Shown piece by piece: positions 22,831 to 34,004 of a stretch of 64,000 bases of DNA (positions are counted from its first letter, which is position 1; every line of letters starts with the position of its first letter). Under the pieces are notes generated by a model, which did no database searches, was not told where the DNA came from, and was given only the letters and a program-made list of their open reading frames with translations. The stretch lies in the NCBI GenBank assembly GCA_021234155.1, contig JAJEKV010000010.1, positions 6,050,871 to 6,114,870 on the forward strand, written 5' to 3'. The DNA is from Isoetes taiwanensis. Taxonomy: Eukaryota; Streptophyta; Lycopodiopsida; Isoetales; Isoetaceae. A program made the position numbers and the translations under genes.

Positions 22831-22925
22831 CCATGTATTCTGATCTGATGAAAGGGTCGTTAACAGCAACAAGTTCGACATCATTCCTCTCCAAAATTAC
22901 TCTTGCAACCAACATTGGGCGATTA
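22831..22925 (-). pseudogene. GAPDH exon fragment
   Basis: Minus-strand reading gives [19 protein letters not shown] and then PFIRSEYMV. This matches the N-terminal NAD-binding region of glyceraldehyde-3-phosphate dehydrogenase (family pattern [20 protein letters not shown]...YM). It stops at a donor-like ATG-GTATGG. No catalytic-Cys exon is nearby. It lies within the CACAA element beside a separate 5' ORF (22956-23162), which suggests a captured, chimeric transcription unit. Confidence 0.8.
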
Positions 22926-22955
22926 TCAAGCAAGAAGATATGCAAAAACTAGAGC

Positions 22956-23162
22956 CTAGCGAATATATAGAGCAACGAAAACGTTCTGTTCTAAGCTCTG
23001 ATGATCCAATGTGACGGCTGTCGCATGGCCGGAATTATCCACAAGAAAGGACATGGATGGAATGAGAGAAAAAAGAATGAAAATCAGAAGGGAAGGGGAT
23101 TGAGACATCGCCCAAGCAGCAGATATGGAGAGTTTGCGAGGTGACGGAAGAAGAGTGGCCAC
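22956..23162 (-). CDS. Small hydrophobic leader-like ORF next to GAPDH fragment
   Basis: A 68-residue frame beginning MATLLPSPRKLSISAAW with a hydrophobic stretch (PSLLIFILFSLIPSMSFL) resembling a signal peptide or targeting leader. It is not recognised. It sits immediately upstream of the captured GAPDH exon on the same strand, so both could form one chimeric transcript; no transcript evidence is available here. Confidence 0.3.
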   Translation of the reverse strand: MATLLPSPRKLSISAAWAMSQSPSLLIFILFSLIPSMSFLVDNSGHATAVTLDHQSLEQNVFVALYIR

Positions 23163-23565
23163 AAGGCCTTCATAGCCAGGTAAGTTCTATAGCCGGAAAC
23201 ACCATACCCTAATAGCTCCATAGTCTGGAAGGGATCCGGTTGCGCCCAACGACATGGCCAAGGCGGGAAAACTGGCTGTTAGTGCAGCCAATTGGATGAA
23301 AATACTAGGATCGCAATCCGAGCCGTCCATTTTGGCCAAATCTTTGCCATCCATCTCGTTTAGTCATTGGATTACACTACAAGGATTAGAATCTTGGCCA
23401 TCCATCGCGCCCAAAATCTAGGCCGTCCATCGATTTTTACTACGTATATTAATTCAAACCTTTAATTTTCAACATGTGAACTAATCTATGTTCCATTATG
23501 TGAACTAATCTATATTTCCATTATTTTTTGCAGGGCATCTTTTCCTACGGGTTCTGCTATATTTG

Positions 23566-23645
23566 GGCCATATGGCCATGGCCAAAATGGCTTGGACGTG
23601 TGCTGTGCGCACACTCTTGCCATTTTGGCCATGGCCTTATGGCCC
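23566..23645. repeat. Long GGCCAT-rich palindrome
   Basis: Arms of about 27 bp (GGGCCATATGGCCATGGCC and on, with its complement) separated by about 26 bp that contain GTGCGCAC. Related GGCCATCCATC motifs lie at 23320-23430. Could be a small foldback element nested in the CACAA transposon. Confidence 0.7.
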
Positions 23646-24552
23646 TCGCATTTTTTATGTTAGAATGAAACATTAGGATAAGTAGCCCAGCATTTTAGCT
23701 TTTTGTAACACACAAACGACAAGCTTTGCATTTGGTGGGGGGTATTCAGGCAGTGATTGGGCATATGATTTTTGGGGACTATTGTATTATTGGTCGTAGA
23801 AATACCAAACTTGAGGTGCTTACTGCTATGTTTTGAGCTGCTTAAAATCCTGAGTTATTTTGAGTTGTTTTCGTGGGAATAGTTGAAGAAAGGGATTTGA
23901 TCCGGCCGAATCTTCTAAGCATGTTACTGCTGTCCACTTTTAGATGCCCAAAACTACTTCCTTGAGTTACTTTTGCCAATAAATTTATCGCAAACTGTCG
24001 GACTGAGGTTTCTGTTTCATTTCTCTGATTGCCTAGTTGGATTTTATGCCATAGCCAGAGCTTCAAAAATGCCACCGGAATTAAAAAGGGGTCATTTAGA
24101 TTGAGCCAATTGGGTTTGCATATCCATATCTTTTATAGCGGCAAAGCCCATCACATGGCGGGTCTGGCCAATTCGTTTGTTGCTATATGCCCAATACGTC
24201 GGATTGGCGTGTTGAGCAATTGGCTTCTGCCATAGCCAGACCCACCACAAAATTTTTGGTAGTAATAAAGGCTTTGATTTCCTCGGTATGTGTTGTTGTG
24301 TGAACCATGTCGGAAGAAGATACTTCTTGGAAGGGATGCAGTTTCAGAATGGATGTTCTTGGAAGGGAGGTTCTTGGACGGGAGGATCTCGAAGTAGGGA
24401 CCTTGAACAGAGGATTCAAAGGTCGGATAGGGAAACTGAGGTCGGGGAGGGGGCAGGGAGATACTAATACAGATGTATCTGACTATGGCTATCAGCACTC
24501 TAGGCCAAAAAATCTTGCCTCCACCTCAAACGAACCATGTTGTAAAAGAAAC

Positions 24553-24715
24553 TGCAAGTAAGTACCTCATTTGCAGACCAGGGTATCATGAGTTTGTGGA
24601 GTGGGCACTACAGAGGTTTGATATTGTGATCTGGAGTGCTTCTCTACTTCGGAATACAAGGGATATGGTGGATGCATTGTTCCCAGATTTGCGGACCAAA
24701 TTCTTAAAGGCCCGA
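24553..24715 (+). pseudogene. FCP1/NIF-type (HAD) phosphatase fragment
   Basis: Plus-strand reading gives RPGYHEFVEWALQRFDIVI, then WSASLLRNTRDMVDALFPDL. This matches the region after the DxDxT motif in FCP1/SCP/NIF phosphatases (family pattern RP...EFL......FDI.VWSS....N....). An acceptor-like TTTGCAG precedes the segment. The catalytic DxDxT exon is missing. It is in the opposite orientation to the HKT and GAPDH pieces, so it was captured independently or inverted. Confidence 0.7.
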
Positions 24716-24779
24716 AGTATGGTAGTTATATCTATAAGTTACGACAAATGCTACTCTCTGCAATATAACCTGCATTGAG

Positions 24780-26759
24780 CGCATTACAACATCCATTGAG
24801 AGCGAGGACAGCCTACTCCACGATCTGATAAAAAAGCAGTATAAATATATCAGTTACTCCGATCTCAATCAAACAATTAGCAATATGGCTCCGAAAAGTG
24901 GAACTTCATCCATTACTAGATTTAAGAAAGATTGAAAAAAATCTCAGAGGGGAGGTCACAAAATAAATTAATTGTTGTACCCCAATGTATCAATTAGTAG
25001 ATTTGTGAACAACAAAATTGGATTTGGCAAATGAATTGGTTACTTTTTTTAGCCCAGATTCCATTGTTTTTCATTTGAAACATCACCCGGGTAGAGATGT
25101 TTGACCGATAAGGTTCAAATGAACTATGAGAATTTGGAACTGGAGAAATAAAGAGCAACAACTTCTTCAACAGCTCTACTAGTATTAGCCCACTTTTTGC
25201 AGTCTCCTACTTAATATAGAGAACTCAAATTGCTGGATACTGTAGAGGTTCGTATTCCAATAGAGACGTAATAGATCAGTATTGTGGCTCAGATTCTGAA
25301 GGCAACTTGGCCCCCCTAAAAATTGGAGCTGTAATTAAATTGGCCCTAGGTTTTTTGCCAAATGGCATCCAGAAATTCGACATTTCTCTACATGTCAATT
25401 CGGATCTGCCACAATACTCTCATCAGGTGTTGCTTTAGTCTACTAAATACTAACCACTGTTGCAAATGTTCGCTCTTCAATGTGTTGATGCATATTTGCC
25501 TAGCCCAGGCATAAGAGCACCATCTTCCACCCACCACAGAATTCAGACATGCAAATTCCTAAATCCTTCCCAATGTTTTTCTAAGCAGTCCTTGGATTCA
25601 CTAGCAGCATTTTTTGCTGTTTTTGGATTCACTAGTTCATATCATCAGATTAAGCAATCAAGCTAATCTGATCCAGTGCAGGAGACTGGTTTATTTGAAC
25701 CTTCTATGACATCCCACTTATTGAAGGCTTTTTAGAACCAGTGACAAGGTATGTGCCCATATTGGATCTGATGGCACTGAAGGTTCTACCAAAGAGGCTG
25801 GAATTCGACTATTAAATAATATAGAAAATCTAACGACTTTTGTTTATTAAAGATGATCCTCAAGGGGCTAGCATAGACCTCTAATCGATTAAAGCACTTG
25901 TAATCAGTCAAATCTGAAGTTACCATGGCCGCTAATTCCCAAGGTATGCTGATCAAAATTTCAATAATCCTTTCTAGTTTAATGTTGTAGAATTACTATC
26001 TAGTCAATCGTACCAATCTTAAGGGTGTTAAATGAGATGGCAAAGTCTAAAAAAGATTTCGTTGCTTCAATCTTTTGACGAAGAAACGACTATGGGTCTA
26101 TTCTCATCCATCGACAAAACTATAGATAATGTGGCATATCTACATGCCACAATCCATACTTATCACCATTCATTGACACCCAATACCACATACTATAGAG
26201 AGATGGCGAACTAAAGTTCCTGGCTATTAAGATCTCATAATGCTTTTAAATATTGCAACACCTGAAGAATTAGGTATAGTAGTTGGAATGACTAGTTAAT
26301 ATGGAAAATTATGCTCAAGATCAATAGTGGCTTAAGGATTGGAACAAGTATATAATAAAAGCAACAAAATAAACCAGATCGAAATGGACTATAGAATAAG
26401 CAAGTAGCAAAAGCATAGCATATTTGCAAAATCAAATACGATCTTTGAACTAACTTCATCGCATTAGAACTATGTTACAAAAACCATATAGGTTAGTGAC
26501 AATTAGCATTAGAAATCATCATATATTACAATATTAAAAATGCACAGCCAGAAAAACACCTCCCAACTAGTGATGATTTCAAGAAACTAGTATAAGAAAT
26601 AGAATTAGTATAAAAAATATGATGCAAACTAGTAATGATTTACAAAACCATATAGAATATATGGTTTTTGATGAGATTACAATTTATCAATATGGAAAAT
26701 CACACTTATACTAGTTTTCATGGTGATTATTTATGTGTGTTCTTTTTTGGGGGTCTTGT
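24780..26759. other. Interior of CACAA element, right part
   Basis: No recognised gene. Several short frames, none with family signatures. The right 250 bp is AT-rich with repeated AAACTAGTA and AATGATTT motifs, likely subterminal repeats. Confidence 0.4.
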
Positions 26760-26760
26760 G

Positions 26761-27258
26761 ATATGTCTGCCTTCCTCACCTTCTCTGCATGACGTATAGA
26801 GCTTTAAGACCCCCATCTGCTTTTTGCTCCGCTGCTATATTCCAATTCGGACTTTTGTCTACAACAAGACCAAGGTATTTATAGCTGTCCACAATGTTGA
26901 CAAGCTCTCCTTTATAAAACACCTTCACATGATCTACTTTAGTAGCCCCGAACACCACAATCTTGGTTTTAGCCATGTTCACCCGCATGCCTTTTGTATC
27001 ACAGAAATTCTTCAAAATATCTAGGTGCTTCTGCAGACCTGCCACACACCTGGATAGTAGTACCACATTATCAGCATACAACAGCAGCATCAAAGCATAT
27101 CCATTAAGAGGTGACCCATCACCACCATTCAGGTTTATCCACTCTAACCAATTGATTTATGAAAAGACCAAACAACGTGGGGGATAACGGGCAGCTCTGC
27201 TTAACACCCATATGACTTTCCACATATTCATCACTAGTATAAGGGGAGGAGAGTTGGA
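26761..27258 (-). pseudogene. LINE RT catalytic region, unit 2
   Basis: Minus-strand frame 26776-27093 with the YADN box (LLLYADNVVLLSR) and thumb, followed upstream by HMGVKQSCPLSPTLFGL near 27200. It ends at the tandem joint 27258, where the LINE is broken. Confidence 0.85.
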
Positions 27259-30231
27259 ATAAAATAACGGCTAAAGTTAGCCAAATGGCTATTTTATAGC
27301 AGTTTTGCCAAGAAAAATGGCTAAAGTAAATGGAAAAAATGCTCCAAAAAAAGAAAATTTTAGCCCAATTTTTTTGCCGCTCAAGTGACCTTTTAGGTTG
27401 AATAGCCAAACCTTTACCTCTAGACATATCCACCAGGACATCGATTAGCTAAACCTAAGATAGAATGGGCTTGGAAAAATGGATAAATTAGCCCAGAATC
27501 CAACACCAATATATTTACCAACTTTAAGAAATTATCAAGAAATTAGCCTATCAAATATGGTTTATATTTTTCTTTTTTCTTTTCCCCCCTTTTTTTTGTT
27601 CTAAGTACAAAGTTGAAGCATTAGAGAAAAAGGAACAATGTACCCTTTTGTTTTAAGTTTTTTTTTTTTTTTTTTTTTTGAAGGACGTCAAGCTTTATTC
27701 ACCAACTAGAAACCAGAGCAACATAAATGCAAAGACAGGATTATAACCCCAGTGGACAAACCGATCCAACTGAGCACAACCACCTGCCTATGCAAAAGAA
27801 TGAATCTGAAGGTAAGTATGCCAGATCAGTACTTTCTTCTCTTGATCAAGAGAAGAACAATTGTAAGCCATAACAATTTTATCTTGCGCCCACTGAAGAA
27901 CAACCTCATCTGCAGTATCTATGCCCTTAAAGATAAACAACCTCCTTCTCTTCCAGATTGACCATAAAAGCCACCGCATGCGAGATGAAAAGCTTCGTTT
28001 CGTTGTTTTTGGGCCAAGCATCGGGATAGATAGATAGCAAGCAAAATTTCTTTGGCTAGATCGAGACGATGCCAAAAAGGGTCAACAACCAAGACCATGC
28101 CTCGCCGAAGCCTCTCACACAAGAAAAACAATGCTCAATACTCTCAACCCTTTCTTTGGCATAAAGGGCGAAATCGAACGATTATCCATTTTATGGACTA
28201 ACCTCGTTGACTCACGAGGCATCTATGGATCACTTGCCACCACAAAACTACTACTTTGGGGTGAAGCAGCTTATCCCATACCCATATCCAAACACTTTTC
28301 CATTGTGGCTGAGGGACCTGAAGATGCCATCTATTAGATGGAGGCAGGATTTCGAGAATGCACAAGCAATTTATACACGAGAAGACACAAACCGCCTGGC
28401 TGGATATCGATGGCAACCCCATATGACTACCTCAATCGTGGACGAGAATCCTGTGGCAACAATGCAAGCAATATGATTCAGTTACTCTCGTCCATCTCGT
28501 ACAACAAGAACTTTGTTCTAAATGCTTCCCATGACATGAGATGATCGGACTCATACCAAGCTGCAATAGTATTGATACCATTTGCTACCCATCGTCGTTG
28601 TGTCTTTGGATGAACAACCACACTTAGAGGCACATTCTCGAGTGTCCCGCAAAGGAATCCACCAAAGATGGAGTGGACAACCAAGACATGCCTCGGGATT
28701 AATATGGAAAAGAGACGGCGGTGTCCCAAGCCGCAAGCAACCCCTTTAGAAAGGGAGAAGCATTAGGATACGGATGCATATGATAAAGCAAAGCCCAAGG
28801 AAGGAGGGGCTTAATGGAAGCCTTATGAAATGGGAGACAATCTTTGAATCGATTGCACCAACAACCTCGGGCGGAGAATCATCCTTACCAATGAAAATCC
28901 TCCAAATGAACTTTGATATCATCACCTTGCTTTGGAGGTGAAAATCCAACATACCAAGACCACCGGTGCCTTAGGTCTAATGCATTTCGCCCAAGCTACC
29001 TTGACCATCGCTCCTAACTCATTTCCACCCCAAATAAAATTTCGACGACACGCACAATCTCCTCCATCTTACATCGCGGAGCTAGTAAAAGTGAGCGCCA
29101 TGTAGACATGAGTATTACTAAGAACACATTTAGCCACAGTGATTCTCTAGGGCATGGGCGGTTTAGTCAGTATTCCACCAAAACAAGTGCTTTTGCAACC
29201 CACTAATGATTTCATCCCAAGCATCTGAGGCGAGAGACATGAATTCCAACTGGGATACCAAGCAACTTTGTGGTATTGCCATGCGTAAGAATCTTCCAAG
29301 GATAGTCCAAAATACTGAGGAGGGATGGGACCGTCCAACGCCCACAAAGCTGTACATTTTGCCACCCTACAAGAACTCGATGCTAAGGAGAATGTGTCTA
29401 ATAATAGCTTAGCATTACGAAGATTCTCGGCCTCGGCAATTAGGAACAAAAAGTGTCATCGGCATATTGGTTACATACCTCTTGAGAACCATCGTCCATT
29501 GGGAGGCCTTGAATAACGCCATCTTGGGTAGCCACGGAGAAGAGCTGGGACAAGACTTCTGCCACAATTGTGAAAAGCAAGGGTGCTAAGGGACAACCCT
29601 GTCGAATTCCTCTACCCACTACAAAAATATCCGATGGCTCGCCCTGGAAAAGGACAGTAGATCTGGCTGATGTATGGAGCTTCATGACATTCCTTGTGAA
29701 TGACTCCCCAAACCCAAGTGCAAGAAGACACTTCTCCAAGAAGTCCCAATCAACACTATCGTAGGCTTTAGCAAAATCAAGCTTAAGATACACTGCTCTA
29801 TGACCCTGTAACCGGGCCCAATATATTCCTTCATATGCAGCAGCCACGTAAGTTTTTGAACATGTCCATGTATGGTTGTGTCTTGATTTATGTCTTTATT
29901 CTTCATATCAAGGAAGTCATAACAATGATAGTAATTCCATCAATTATGCTATATTATGTTGATTGCCATTATTTTATCTATATTGCATTACATTGTATTT
30001 ACAATAAATCCAATGTCTTTGCCAAAATGCTTGGATTTTTTAATATTACTATAGCGATGGCTAATATTTGCCTCTCCATTTTCTGAACGTTTAGCCAAAA
30101 GCAAGAAACTGTGATGGAGAAAAATCATTTAGTTTAGCCAAGCGTTAAAAACTTCTAGCCCCAATTTCAAGGTAGTTTAGCTAAATCTATTTTGTCTACA
30201 CTAAAATATAGGAGTAGTAATTTATTCCATG
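27256..30231. mobile_element. TAGCCAAA inverted-repeat element, unit 3 (split)
   Basis: Same element as 14265-15042, interrupted by the L1-type insertion 27658-29848. TAAG is duplicated around the insertion (27654-27657, 29849-29852). Confidence 0.5.
27658..29848 (-). mobile_element. 5'-truncated L1-type LINE
   Basis: A minus-strand insertion with a poly(A) tail (poly-T 27658-27679) and a short TAAG duplication. RT motifs: KLDFAKAYDSVDWDFLEKCL, then GIRQGCPLAPLLF and NQYADDT (29440-29847). The frame continues in pieces through 29147-29449, 28746-28952 and 28478-28729 to a C-terminal zf-RVT-like segment (VWIWVWDKLLHPKVVVLWW, 28198-28422). Frameshifts break it. The endonuclease end is missing, as usual for 5' truncation. 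The KAYDSVDW motif is typical of plant L1 and unlike the other LINE in this window. Absent from unit 2, so it postdates the triplication. Confidence 0.9.
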
Positions 30232-30251
30232 TTCCTGTTGCTATGTCTTCA

Positions 30252-31200
30252 TCAATGTGAACTCGTGATCTTCTTTTTGTTGTTGGCTTTCCACACACTC
30301 CAGGTTTATTGCAAGCAGCTGATCTTGGGCTTGTCTCAAAGATATTGCAACCACTTGGTGTTTCTTTCCCACTATTTTCCTTTTGAGCACTTGAAGTATC
30401 CTTGCTGTTATGCTTCTCATTATCAATAGGGCTGTTAGGACTGTCAGGAACACCTCCAGTATTGTCAACATTTATGAATTCCTCTTCCACAAAAGAGGCT
30501 TCAGTACCAATTGTCTCATAGAATGCTTGAGACACGAATTCGTTTGTGTGCATTTGAGCTTCCTCAAATACCTCGGGACCAAAAGATCCATCATCTCCAC
30601 TACTAGATGTGTCTCTCTCATTAGTCTGTCCATGCTTTAAATCTTCCATGAATTCAAACCATGGCCAACTTGAAGGTTCTGCACCAGTCCTATTTGAAGC
30701 CTCTTTTTCATCCCTAAATTTTATCTGCAACTTATCCCAGTTGTTTCTCAATTGCCTTAAATCTTCCAAATCTTCCACTGAGTGTTGAAGTTTGATCATG
30801 ATCTTTCTCCACTGACTGGCAGAAAGATTAATATCTCCATTGTTATGAACCTTATACTCTTTCATCAAGGATAACATTGTGCCAATTGCATTGTCAGACC
30901 AATCAATAGGTCGCTTTCTTTTTTTTTGCTTTGAATGGCATCAGAATCATTTTCATGAATAATCAAGGCCAAAGAATTTTCAGGGGGTATCGACTCACCA
31001 GGATTTATAGCCAATGCCTTTTTTACGCTTCCTCAGTTGCAATCTTTTGTACCTTGAGGTTGAGAAGCGATCTGCAATACATCGGATTCAAGAATTTGAC
31101 CAGTCATCTTCTTAGACCTCTTTGAAGGCAATTTCTCAGTTCTAGGAGGCACAAAAGGTTTCATGTTTGTTGGGAGAGCAGATCTAGTAGCTCTAGTCAT
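30252..31200 (-). pseudogene. Myb/SANT-like ORF, broken copy in unit 3
   Basis: Nearly identical to 15066-16013 but with several small indels (near 30676, 30920 and 31020) that shift the frame. The longest open part starts at an internal Met (30877) and retains about half of the DNA-binding domain. Several indels fall at CTGC/CAG sites and might be sequencing errors, so it may be intact in reality. Confidence 0.6.
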
Positions 31201-31224
31201 GACTGAATGCTTGGTAGAATAGAA

Positions 31225-32033
31225 ATTGACAGTAAATTAGTTCTTGATCACAATTTACATCAGAAATTTGCAAGAACGATTACAAACTAAAAACTGGAAA
31301 TCCTATTGTCAATGCTCGAGGATATTGAATTGCAAGGCCGATCTCTTAACCAAATGCGGAATTGAAGTATTAACTGCGCGGGTGGATCAGGGAAAGAATA
31401 TGGAGATCATTTCTTGAACAGGGGTCGGAATTGGTGGCTCAAATTAGGGGAAAGTTTTTTGGGCCAAAAATGAAAAACCCGCCCGTTATGCCCCTAACCA
31501 TAAAACCGGCGAGGGGGTTAATGGAAACGCTCTAACAATAGTTAGGGGCCATTTGTCTCTCAAAGGGAGAGCCTTGACTCTTCCTTCATCTCTCGCCATC
31601 TCCCATCTCTCCCAATCTCTCAAGTTGTCTCCCGACAAGCATGTGGCCAACGCATCCCCTCCCTCCCTCCCCCTCCCTCCCTCCCTCCCTCACCCTCCCT
31701 CACCCCCCCCCCCATACATATATACATAAGCAAATGCTAATAAAAAAGCCCTAAAAACTACTTACTAATGTTATTTAGATGCTACAAATATGCATCCCTT
31801 TTGGATCTAAGCCGTTTCTTACATATAACATGCTACGCCTCTATATTTTCTTCTTCTCCAACCCGTAACATTCTAATCTGAACGTATTAATACAAAGCCA
31901 AGAATTTTTGGCAGTACGCTTTCCTTGTGTTCCCTTTTGTTTGGGTGCATCTTATACAAGGGGTGGCTTCGGGCATCAAGAGCAGTTGGATGGGCATACT
32001 CACGAGTTATTCTTCATTTTGGGTCGTAGATAA
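31225..32033. other. Non-coding repeat block, unit 3
   Basis: Equivalent of 1-786. No gene seen. The CCCTCCCT tract is again of different length. Confidence 0.5.
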
Positions 32034-32257
32034 GAAGAAGAAGAAGAAGAAGAGATTTTAACGTCACGCCACAAGGCAGCGTCCTATCGGACATGTGACA
32101 CTTTACAACACACCCATATGGGTCCTGCCCCCACCACTTTACATTGCTGAAGTGGGTCCTTCCCCCACCAACTTTACATTGTATGGCCACTTTCACAACG
32201 AGGCGTTGAACCCGTGACCTTGGGTATGGCAGTTTAACGTCTTACCAAAGTTGTTAC
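32034..32257 (-). mobile_element. SINE-like element with short GAA tail, unit 3
   Basis: Same element as 787-1090, with only about six AAG units (32034-32052). The perfect B box is retained on the minus strand. Confidence 0.6.
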
Positions 32258-34004
32258 ATAAGATTTGGAATGGTTCAGGGGGGTATTCGTATCCCTGAAC
32301 CGTATTATTCAGATGTCAGAAAATAGGTTTCGTGATTTGCATGGTCGGCGGCCAGTTCTTCTCTACATAGGATGTTAAGGCGATAGGGGTTGGGGGCGCC
32401 CAGTTTGCCCAGTTTATCTTCAACCAGTGCCGGGGTCAAGGGTTGGATTTGTTGAGGCTGCACAGTTTGTCTTGCCTAGTTTTCCTTGCCAAGATGGGCG
32501 GTTCCTTGCAGCATATGCTCCTGCTGGATCTGCAGATGCTTGTAGATGCTTACAGGTGGATTAGGGCTTACACAGGCAGATGGTTATAGATGCTCCTGTT
32601 GGCTCTGCAGATGCTTGTAAATGCTTGGCATATCTTTGAAGCCGATTCTTGCTTGCCTGGCTTGCGTGACTCTTAGTTTTGATTACAGCCAATATAAATT
32701 GTGGTGCAGAAGTAACAAAATTTGTTGCAGTGATTATTCTGCTTGTTTCTAATCGATTCTGGGGATTCACTGTCATTCCTTTGGCAGTGGTTCAGGTATG
32801 TGTCCATTTCTTTAGGAGGTTTTGTAAGAAGGAGCCATTTACTACTTTACTTATGTTGCTTCTATTTATTCAGCGGATGTCAGTAATAGATGTGTGCAAA
32901 TCCTGTTCAAGCAGAATATAATTTAGTGAAGCAATGTGGAATCACTTGGCAAGAGATTCAAATCCAAAACAAAAAAAGTACCTGTTGTAATTTTGGTATA
33001 GGCAACTGTTGCATGCAATTATGTTCTGTTGTGTTCATGTTCATGTGCCACTTGTATTGTTTTCGGATTGCTGCCTGTAGGCAAAGTGTTGGATCATGCT
33101 AAGTGTTGGATGATGTATGTGCTGTGATTTAATGTATTTGGAGTTGTTGTGCACTCCATACATGTGACAGTCTATTATTTCTGTAATGGCACAGATGTTG
33201 GACAATCTCCTTATTGCTGTCCATGTTTTCTATGTTTAAGATGACATATTGTTTAATGTAATGTATGTATTCTCATTGACTACATTGTTGACTCTAAAGA
33301 ATAGGGCTGAAACCATAGGATGACGTGGAAAATGGGGTTTGACCCCATCTTCTTTTTGGATGGACGGCTAGGGTTGTAAGTTCAGGCATACCCTGTGGTA
33401 TATTCCATGGATCAAAGGCTCCGATATCTCAACCTGTCAAACACACATCAAGGTAGATTAAGCTCCTTGTGTATAACAAAAATCATTATTTAAATAAATT
33501 ACAAGAATTGAGGATGGTTTGTATCAAAGGCTCCGATATCTCAACCTGTGAAACACACATCAAGGTAGATTAAGCTCCTTGTGTATAACAAAAATCATTA
33601 TTTAAATAAATTACAAGAATTGAGGATGGTTTGTATAAAATACGTGTTCTACTCGTTGTTTGTGGGATTTGAACCCACATATACATCCATGCCATATAAG
33701 TGTACATATTTTCCATTGTATTTCTGCTTCATCTAAAATATCCAAGATATAAAGCCAAAAAAGCAAAGCAAGCTAATTGGATAGAAATAAGGCTGTGATT
33801 AACATAAAATTGGTGGTAATCTGCAGAATAATACATTGATGGCAATAAGATAAGTCATATATCTGCAAAGAACCAGCAAAACAAGAATCTCAAAAACATA
33901 CATTTGTATTGAACTTACATTGGAGAGTGTCATGCAATCATTTCTAAATTTTAGTTAGAATTGATGTCACGCTGATGCCACACTATTTTTTGATATGATA
34001 AATG
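32258..34004. other. Non-coding repeat block, unit 3
   Basis: Equivalent of 1091-2713. No gene seen. Contains the doubled 112 bp segment (33411-33522, 33523-33634). Confidence 0.6.

Larger units (their letters stand above)
20416..26760. mobile_element. CACTA-like (CACAA-ended) transposon carrying host gene fragments
   Basis: A 6345 bp insertion in the unit 2 LINE. The ends are CACAAGGCCCCCAAAA and the complement of CACAAGACCCCCAAAA, with a 3 bp target duplication ATA (20413-20415, 26761-26763). Units 1 and 3 show the empty site CCCCATATGTC. CACTA/CACAA tips with 3 bp duplications are the hallmark of the CACTA (EnSpm) superfamily. AAATCATT motifs recur near both ends. No transposase is visible, so it is non-autonomous. 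The interior holds fragments related to HKT transporters, GAPDH and an FCP1/NIF phosphatase, so it resembles a gene-capturing Pack-type element. Confidence 0.85.
14268..27258. repeat. Tandem unit 2
   Basis: Complete copy of the triplicated segment. It begins in the middle of LINE sequence at the joint 14267/14268 and ends at the identical joint 27258/27259. Without the private 6345 bp CACAA-ended insertion (20416-26760) the core is about 6.64 kb. It holds the only open version of the Myb/SANT-like ORF, the longest GAA tract, and the doubled 112 bp segment (18379-18490 and 18491-18602). Confidence 0.9.
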
